This document shows, piece after piece, positions 57,367-64,000 of a stretch of DNA of 64,000 nucleotides. Made by a program: the position numbers and the translations under genes. How positions within the stretch are numbered: position 1 is the first letter of the stretch; the number at the start of each line of letters is the position of its first letter. The stretch is from Mactromeris polynyma. Lineage: Eukaryota; Mollusca; Bivalvia; Venerida; Mactridae. The stretch covers positions 6,634,001 to 6,698,000 of the forward strand of contig JASFXZ010000016.1 in the NCBI GenBank assembly GCA_032209605.1, in the 5' to 3' direction. The notes below the pieces were generated by a model. That model searched no databases. It saw only the letters and a list, made by a program, of their open reading frames with translations, and had not been told where the DNA came from.

Positions 57367-60300
57367 ATGGCTGAAGCCGAATCAGCTCCGCCACTTCCTG
57401 AAAAGGAGGAGTTAGAGGAGGTATTGAGTCTTTCATTTGCAATTCGTTTGAAAGTCGACATTTAATTCAACACTCCTTGATATAATAGTTTTGTACGAAT
57501 GACCTTTGACAATGTTTATGACGGTTTTGTATCGTGTCCTAGGACTTATCCGAAATTTGTGAAAAGATTGATTTTTCTTTATACAATTATAGTTTGCGTA
57601 TTGAGTATTAATCATCTCTGTTAGCGTTATACTGACCATATAAATTGAGTGTCTGTGACGGAGTTCTTCTACATTTTGCTTGGATAATTATAACTTAGTT
57701 GTGGTTTTATGGAGTAACACACCAGCATCGGCCCTCTGGCTCTGTAGGCTGCCAGTCAAAACTTGTTACACTCCACATTATGGCACATATAAACCTTACA
57801 GAACAGGAGCTATGTTATTATCCATTTTATTTTATATACCTTTTTTACGTGGGAGGCGCAGTGATCGAGGGGTAGATCTCCAGACTCCTGATCAGAAGGT
57901 CGTGATTTCAAGCCCCGCGATGAGTGGAGTTTGATGCTTGGAAAACAGTTACAATTAAAATAACATGTCATTATTATATTAGTATTAACACTTAATTGTC
58001 ACCTATTATAGATGATCCCTCTAGGTATTTACCAATGTAGTACTTAGTTGGTACACTTAGGCAGTGGTACGCTTAGGCAATGGTATTGGTACGCTTCGTT
58101 GTGCACCCGAGTTTGATCACAAACTTCACAATCCCTTAATTTGGCATGAGTACTGGTTGGTAGCCAGGAAGCAGTCATCAAGAATAGTATAAGTTGTAAG
58201 AACTTGTTTCACAATCAATGTAAAATAAATAAGTTGAAACAAATATTTGGACAGTTATTATATCTAATGTTATCATAGTTGGCAGGATAACTTTACCAGT
58301 TTAAAGGAGTATTTTATATAGACAGACCGGAACAGTACGCAGACACTTTTAACAGCATTTTAATAACCTGTGTAAACATAGCTGTGTTTCAAGTCGAATG
58401 GTCTTTGCAGCTTTTCAGATAAATCCTTGCTCTAAAAGTTAAGGGAAGTGGTGATTGTAAACAACCGACTGCGCAGTTTGGCACCGCACATGCTACAGTT
58501 GCGGCCAAAAGGAAATTTTGCCATTTAACCAGTACGCGGACACCAACATGTATACACTAAAAAGTATTCCCCTTATGAGGAATCAGCTTCAGAAAAGTTC
58601 CTTTGATAATTTTATTTTAAGATTTTAAAACCTAAAAGAATGAAGGTTTTATTAAATTTGATTTATTTTGGTTTAAATAGCCACATGTATTTAACCAGAG
58701 AGTGTATATACGCATGTATTACGGAGAACACTAAATGGATACCAAAACGAACTTTAAGCCATTTATTTTCATCTTCATAAAATGGAACTATACTCTGGAT
58801 GGCAAAATAAGTAAAACATTTGGCGCATAACTGTACACATCGAGTCACATGCATACGCCCAAATGATTAAGGTGATAGTTCAGAAATTGTAACGAATCAT
58901 TTCTGGCTTCATGTTGAATATTTTGATGAGACTTGGTAAAAATGGCTTTTTAATTATTAAAAACATTAGATTCTAAATGTTCTTTCGCTTTTATTGATTT
59001 GAAGATGATTTAAACAGACAGTCATAATTTATTAACCCGTTAACTGCAACAACAATGTTTGTTTACGTTTCTCAATCTGAGTTTGTCTGCTTGTAAGTTA
59101 AAAACCTGGAAAAATACACTTATGCGTTCGATACCAAATACCAAAAGGAGAACTAGTACTGTGCGAATAATTGTGAGTAATATCGACGTCGGTCAAGAAA
59201 GTTTAAATCTTTTATGAAACGCTACATATGGAAGTGTCCGCGTACTGGTAGCGTCCGCATACTGTTCCAGTCTGTCTAGGACATTTATAGTCGGGACCAA
59301 AAAGCTTGTTTGGTTTCCTGAGCTTCCAGAGAAAGGAGTGTTTTGTATAATAAAAAGCTTGGACCAGAGTAATTATCCTGTTTAAAAGGGTTTCCAGATG
59401 AAAGCAGTTCCAGTGTGTAGAAAAATATAATTGATCTTGTTGATTGATCATACTCATTATAATATTTTGTCTGATTCTAGGAAAGTCAGACGGTGATATC
59501 TGTTGACACACCGTCGGGTCAAGAAGGACCCGGGGCTCCCCAAGTCCCTGAAGTTTCAGTTCAACCAAAACCAAAACCTAGAAAAGGTACTGTACAACTG
59601 TACTTCTATTAGTAGTGTGCTAATCACTGTATTTTTAGTTTGAAAATGTTTGCCCTCATTCTTTAACACTAAATAAATTAAAGTATGAGAAAATGTTTTC
59701 AATTATTATTACTGTATAATTATCTCCAGTGTTTTTTTTTTGGAAATTAATTTTACTGCCTGTGTCTTTTCAATTGGGAAAGTAGGCGCGATAAATCCCG
59801 GGAAAATAATGAAATGGTTGTTTTGCTTATTTAAGTTATAAAATTAACTTGTCAATAGTGGCTGGTGTTTGTTATATGAGGTGAGCAAAGATTCAAGGCG
59901 ATGGTCTTTTATAAAAGATTGAATACAGAAAAACCTGACTTAATAAAAAAAATATTTAATAGGGTCAAAGGGGCGAAAATGAACAAAGAACTTGGAAAAA
60001 ATTATGATTTTTTGTGGAAAATGGACACTTTTTGGTAAGGGGAAACAGCCTACAGTGTTTTTTTGGGGGCCGAAATTCGGACCCATTCCCCTCACTCAAA
60101 AGTATGTTTTCCCCCCTATTCTCTGTTAAAATTCCCTTCTACAGCTTTTTTTTTTAAATTGGAGATGTTGCCAGTATTGTTGATATTTTTATTCAGAAAG
60201 ATAGAAACATTGACCTGTAATGAAACTAACTGATCTGTTAGCATATTTACATGTTTACATCACTGCAACAAATGAACAAAGAAGTGTAGTGAATACAGAC

Positions 60301-63300
60301 ATAGAAATGTATACTTTGTTATGCACATTATTTTCCCCCTATTTTCCCCTCACAACGCTATTTTCCCCTATCTAAGGGCCTCGCCACCATTCCCCTAGAA
60401 GTGAAAAGAAACACTGGCCTATATTCGGCAGTAAAATTAACCTTAAAATCATTGATTACTATAATAGCCCCCACCTCCCATCTAATAAATTTATACCCTC
60501 TCATATGTTTTGCAGAAACCAGGGCGTTAATCCTCCAACATTTCCCCATTTTATCTTTTCCCACTATTCAAATTCAATTTCCCCCCATTAGATCTGAGCA
60601 AAAAAAGCTGGAAAAATACTACAAGAAAATATAGATTTTTTGACAAACAGATGTAATGATGCATTTTGATCATTTCATTCAGGCGCATAGCGTGCCATAC
60701 TCGAATACTCGTTCGAGTAAACTTTGAAAATGAAATCCAGACTTTTGAAACTCAATACGCATAATAATATGCAAGAACAACTTATGAAAGGGGGTTAACA
60801 TGTGATGTTCTTTCAAAATAAAGTAAAAAATCCTTTAGTTCATATGCTTCATACAAAGTTAATGCAGTAAAAAAAGTTGTTCGGAATCAATGACTTAATA
60901 AAATGAGGTAATTGTTTCCTGTCATATAATTAATCTCTGCCAAATGTGAAGATGCTGTTATTCACTGATTAATGTTTTAATGTATAATTCATACTATTTC
61001 AGCACCAGAGCTTCCAATATTCGAGCGTATGAACTGGTTGATACATTTACATTATGTTAGAAAGGAGTACGAACAATGTAAACAGCTCATCAAAGAACAA
61101 CTTGGTGAGAGTGGAGGCATGTGTGAATATGCCGTGTACGTCCAAGGTAATGTGTGAATATGCTGTGTACGTTCAAGGTAATGTGTGAATATGCTGTGTA
61201 CGTGCAAGGTAATGTGTGAATATGCTGTGTACGTTCAAGGTAATGTGTGAATATGCTGTGTACGTTCAAGGTAATGTGTGAATATGCTGTGTACGTTCAA
61301 GGTAATGTGTGAATATGCTGTGTACGTTCAAGGTAATGTGTGAATATGCTGTGTACGTTCAAGGTAATGTGTGAATATGCTGTGTACGTTCAAGGTAATG
61401 TGTGAATATGCTGTGTACGTTCAAGGTAATGTGTGAATATGCTGTGTACGTTCAAGGTAATGTGTGAATATGCTGTATACGGAAAAGAAACAATATTTTC
61501 ATCATTAATTAATTGTAAAAGAAATTAAAACTGAAACCAAAAGAAAATCAAAATAAATTTTTCTTCTGTTACTATTTACGCCCTTTCTAAATTCTGGGGT
61601 CCATTGGGCTTGAGTCGGAAGAATTAAAGATCTTAACCATTTAATTGTATGAAGCATTTCTGAAATTATGAATTTATTGATAAAGAATTTCTGCAAATTG
61701 TATGTGGGCATGTTACAGCATTTAGGCTATACTGGTAAATCGTTCTTAGCATTGAAAGTGGGCTCCCTATGGCTCAAAATTTTAATGCTGGTGTTTTTAT
61801 AATACTATTTAACTTAGCCATAACATACATTGTAATGATTATTCATGTCTTTTTCAGCCTTGATTCTTAGAATGGAAGGAAAAATACAGGAATCATTGGA
61901 ACTCTTTCAGACTTGCGCTTTACTCAATCCAAACAGTGGTGAAAACCTGAAACAAGTTGCTAGATCACTGTAAGTTGTCTGCTTGATAACATTCATTTCC
62001 TACACTTAAATATGGATTTGCATTTTCGTTATGATAAAGTGAATCAAATGTGTGTATAACTGTCTGATAAAAAATTGAAAAGTTTCTATTGTCGTGGATG
62101 TTAGATTTTACTCCAAATGAAGCACAACTATTTTCACTCTATCAAGACACATGGTCATAAACGAGTTGTGATATTAACCATTTACGCCAATGTTTTATTT
62201 ATATGTGGGCAGTTTCCTCAGTGTAGAAATGTTGATTTCAGGTTTTTGCTAGCAAGACATAAGGCTGCCATTGACTTTTATAATGAGGCAGAGAAGTTGA
62301 GTGCAAATGATTGGGTGAGTTATTGAAAAAATAGTTCAACAAGGTCTTAAGAATTTTAAATCAAAGTTGAGCTATGAAAAAACATGTAATATATTTAATG
62401 GTAAATTTTCATAAGTAATCATTATCGATACTTTAAATGTTGATATATACTCAGTGCATTTAAAAACGCACAATTTTCTACCTATGGTGTGTCTTTTAAA
62501 TGTCATTTTAGTGCATTTTAAAACTCATTTTGATATGAACATACCTGTTGATTGCAACAAGGGTTAGCGTTCATCATTGCATAAAATAATATCATATTAA
62601 GTTGTTATCTTGCTCTCCAAGGTAAGTTAATGATGTTTAAGAAATCTTGCATTTTGCGTTTTTAAATATACTGAGCATAATTTATAGATTTACTTATTCC
62701 TAACTAACTACATTTTTCAACAAAAACAGGAATGAGATCGTCCTTATTATAATACAGTTAACGCAGTAAACATTATTGTAGTTAGTGGTCATAAATGTTC
62801 TTTTCTGTTATTGTACGGGTTTAATATTGGTGTTGTTCAACTTATTGTAGATATCTACACGTCAGTATAACTTAATAAAATGTTTTAATTCTATTTGTAG
62901 GAAATCTGCCATAACAAAGGAGTTTGTTACATGTACTTGAGGGAGATGGACAAGGTATGTACTATATACGATTCATTATGTGAGTTTCATACCAGGGGTT
63001 CCACTAGGGGCTGAATCTCAAGGGTCATTTTGATAATTTTTGACCGGATTTCACCATTTTATTGCTGTATTACCTATACAGAATTCTTAGGGTCAAAATG
63101 TGGCTTTTGTAAATTCCAGGGGTCAACTTGGGGGTCAAATGGAACCCCTATTATACACATGCTTATTTCAGTTGTTTGTTGTGTAAATGCATGTCGATCA
63201 TTTGACTTGCCACAATATTCTTATTCATTCAGTGCTACTGTCCTTCAATGTCAAAACTTTTCCTAAGGTAAATTCTGTTTATACTAATGTAATATTTAGT

Positions 63301-63586
63301 TACAATATATAAAATAATAATATCTGGATTTATTGAATCTAATTAAGGAAATTATTAATGAAAACGGTCTATCATTTTCAAATGTTTTATTTTTCATAAC
63401 TTGAACTTTTGATTCACTTTGATGATAACCCAACCTAAATGATGGTATGTATTTGTAGGCCAAAGAAGCTTTGCAGAAAGCCATAGGATTTAAAAGACAT
63501 GAGATATCATATGTGATGTTAGGAAAGATTTATTTGATAGCCAATGATATGCCAGGAGCTATAGAAGTTTATAAAGGAGCAGTGGA
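57367..63586 (+). CDS. BBS4: BBS4, BBSome TPR subunit (first seven exons, 3'-partial)
   Basis: Exons are 57367-57420, 59481-59586, 61003-61146, 61858-61969, 62242-62314, 62901-62954 and 63459-63586. All are AG/GT-bounded with consistent phases, giving 223 residues before the window ends. After a Pro-rich leader (about 54 residues, including PKPKPRK) the protein follows vertebrate BBS4 closely: [86 protein letters not shown] and [10 protein letters not shown]. These are TPR helices. BBS4 is part of the BBSome coat that moves membrane proteins into and out of cilia, and it also works at centriolar satellites. The remaining TPRs and the C-terminus lie beyond 64000. The first ATG fits the leader, and CCAATC at 57300 is a possible promoter element. 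A minisatellite follows exon 3. 63600-64000 shows no further exon. Confidence 0.95.
57849..58240 (+). mobile_element. tRNA-derived SINE in BBS4 intron 1
   Basis: The head GGGAGGCGCAGTGATCGAGG with GGTAGATCTCC, and GTCGTGATTTCAAGCCCC as a B-box-like site, suggests a tRNA origin. The body includes GAGTACTGGTTGGTAG, shared with 29380 and 30980, and the tail ends in a TGTAAAATAAATAAG-type 3' end at about 58235. The rest of intron 1 (58240-59480) has no feature I can name. Confidence 0.5.
61122..61482 (+). repeat. 31-bp minisatellite made of the BBS4 exon 3 end and its 5' splice site
   Basis: The unit TGTGAATATGCTGTGTACGT / TCAAGGTAATG is 31 bp. The first copy is the coding end of exon 3 plus its donor (CAAG|GTAATG). 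Ten more near-identical copies follow directly in the intron, so CAAGGTAATG occurs eleven times. The exon copy differs at GCC and GTCC, and the intron copies are almost uniform (GCTGTGTACGTTC). Confidence 0.97.
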
Positions 63587-64000
63587 GTATGTTCATCTTT
63601 TTGTTGGTTTATTGAGATGTATTGCTCTTTAATTTTCTGATTTTGTGTTTATTTGCAATAATTTATCGTCGCCACTGGTTTCCCATATGGGCGATGCCTT
63701 TGGAAGAATGTTAGACATTTTAGATTTTTGGAGGATAATGCATGATACAGAAGATGCCCCAGTTCCAGAAGTACCCTGGTTCTTTTACATGCCCGAAGTA
63801 AAGCATCGTACAACGGACCTCTGTTTTTCAAAGTTTTGTCCGAAAGATTAATAGTACTGTCAGTGGTGGAGCGGGCGATCAAACCTGTTATCCCTGGATT
63901 ACTAGTCCAACACGTTTCCACTGGACCATGGATCTGCGATCTGATTTTGTTCCCAAAAATATCAATGTGTGACCAGCATCATTTATTTTCTTTAGTCATT

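Noticed and set aside
63645..63921. ORFs on both strands after BBS4 exon 7
   Set aside because: They do not continue the BBS4 TPRs, and they lie over a dispersed repeat (CATCGTACAACGGACCTC) also present at 20950.

Overview
The window is nuclear DNA of an animal, most likely a bivalve mollusc. It is AT-rich, has spliced genes with kilobase-sized introns and is crowded with small inverted-repeat transposons. It also carries repeats I associate with bivalve genomes: a 'TCACCTGAGC...GCTCAGG' block followed by CCGTCCGTC-type repeats, and dispersed 'AAAGGGTCATAACTC' and 'CAAAGGTCAAGGTCACC' tandem repeats. The species cannot be fixed from the sequence.

1-9.84 kb (+): the last eight exons of a single-pass receptor. 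A beta-propeller/EGF tail is followed by three six-cysteine sushi-like domains, a membrane helix and an FENPRY endocytosis motif, so it is LRP-like. Its introns and 3' UTR hold at least six families of palindromic elements. 9.84-22.6 kb has no gene I can support. It carries MITEs, the bivalve repeat and, at 17.72-20.93 kb, a 3.2-kb inverted array of a 32-bp unit whose left terminus is shared with a 256-bp element at 25.47 kb. 22.64-26.83 kb looks like one transposon-like unit. Its ends carry inverted 'GGACAAAATCCCC' repeats and it contains two exons encoding a FLYWCH zinc finger. 28.2-31.9 kb is a tandem array (unit about 1.6 kb) of U6 snRNA loci on the minus strand. The most distal copy is a canonical U6 and the other two share a disabling deletion. 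33-37 kb holds tRNA-derived fragments and simple repeats.

37.06-47.6 kb (-): a multi-exon pseudogene of a family that I recall being annotated with DUF6729. It has at least four in-frame stops and an internal deletion, and its last intron is inflated by nested hAT-type elements and by a roughly 1-kb duplication. Each copy of that duplication carries a diverged U6-like unit with its own TATA box and T-run. 49.9-54.65 kb (-): a nearly intact non-LTR retrotransposon with one frameshift in ORF2. 55.4 kb (+): a further diverged U6. 57.37 kb to the right edge (+): the first seven coding exons of BBS4, a BBSome subunit needed for ciliary trafficking. A minisatellite behind exon 3 repeats that exon's 5' splice site eleven times.

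The receptor and BBS4 appear unrelated; they flank about 48 kb of repeat-dominated DNA. I see no operon-like or defence-like system. The most unusual structures are the repeat architectures and the small Pol III-type units, set out in the findings. All assignments come from reading the sequence; no search was run.
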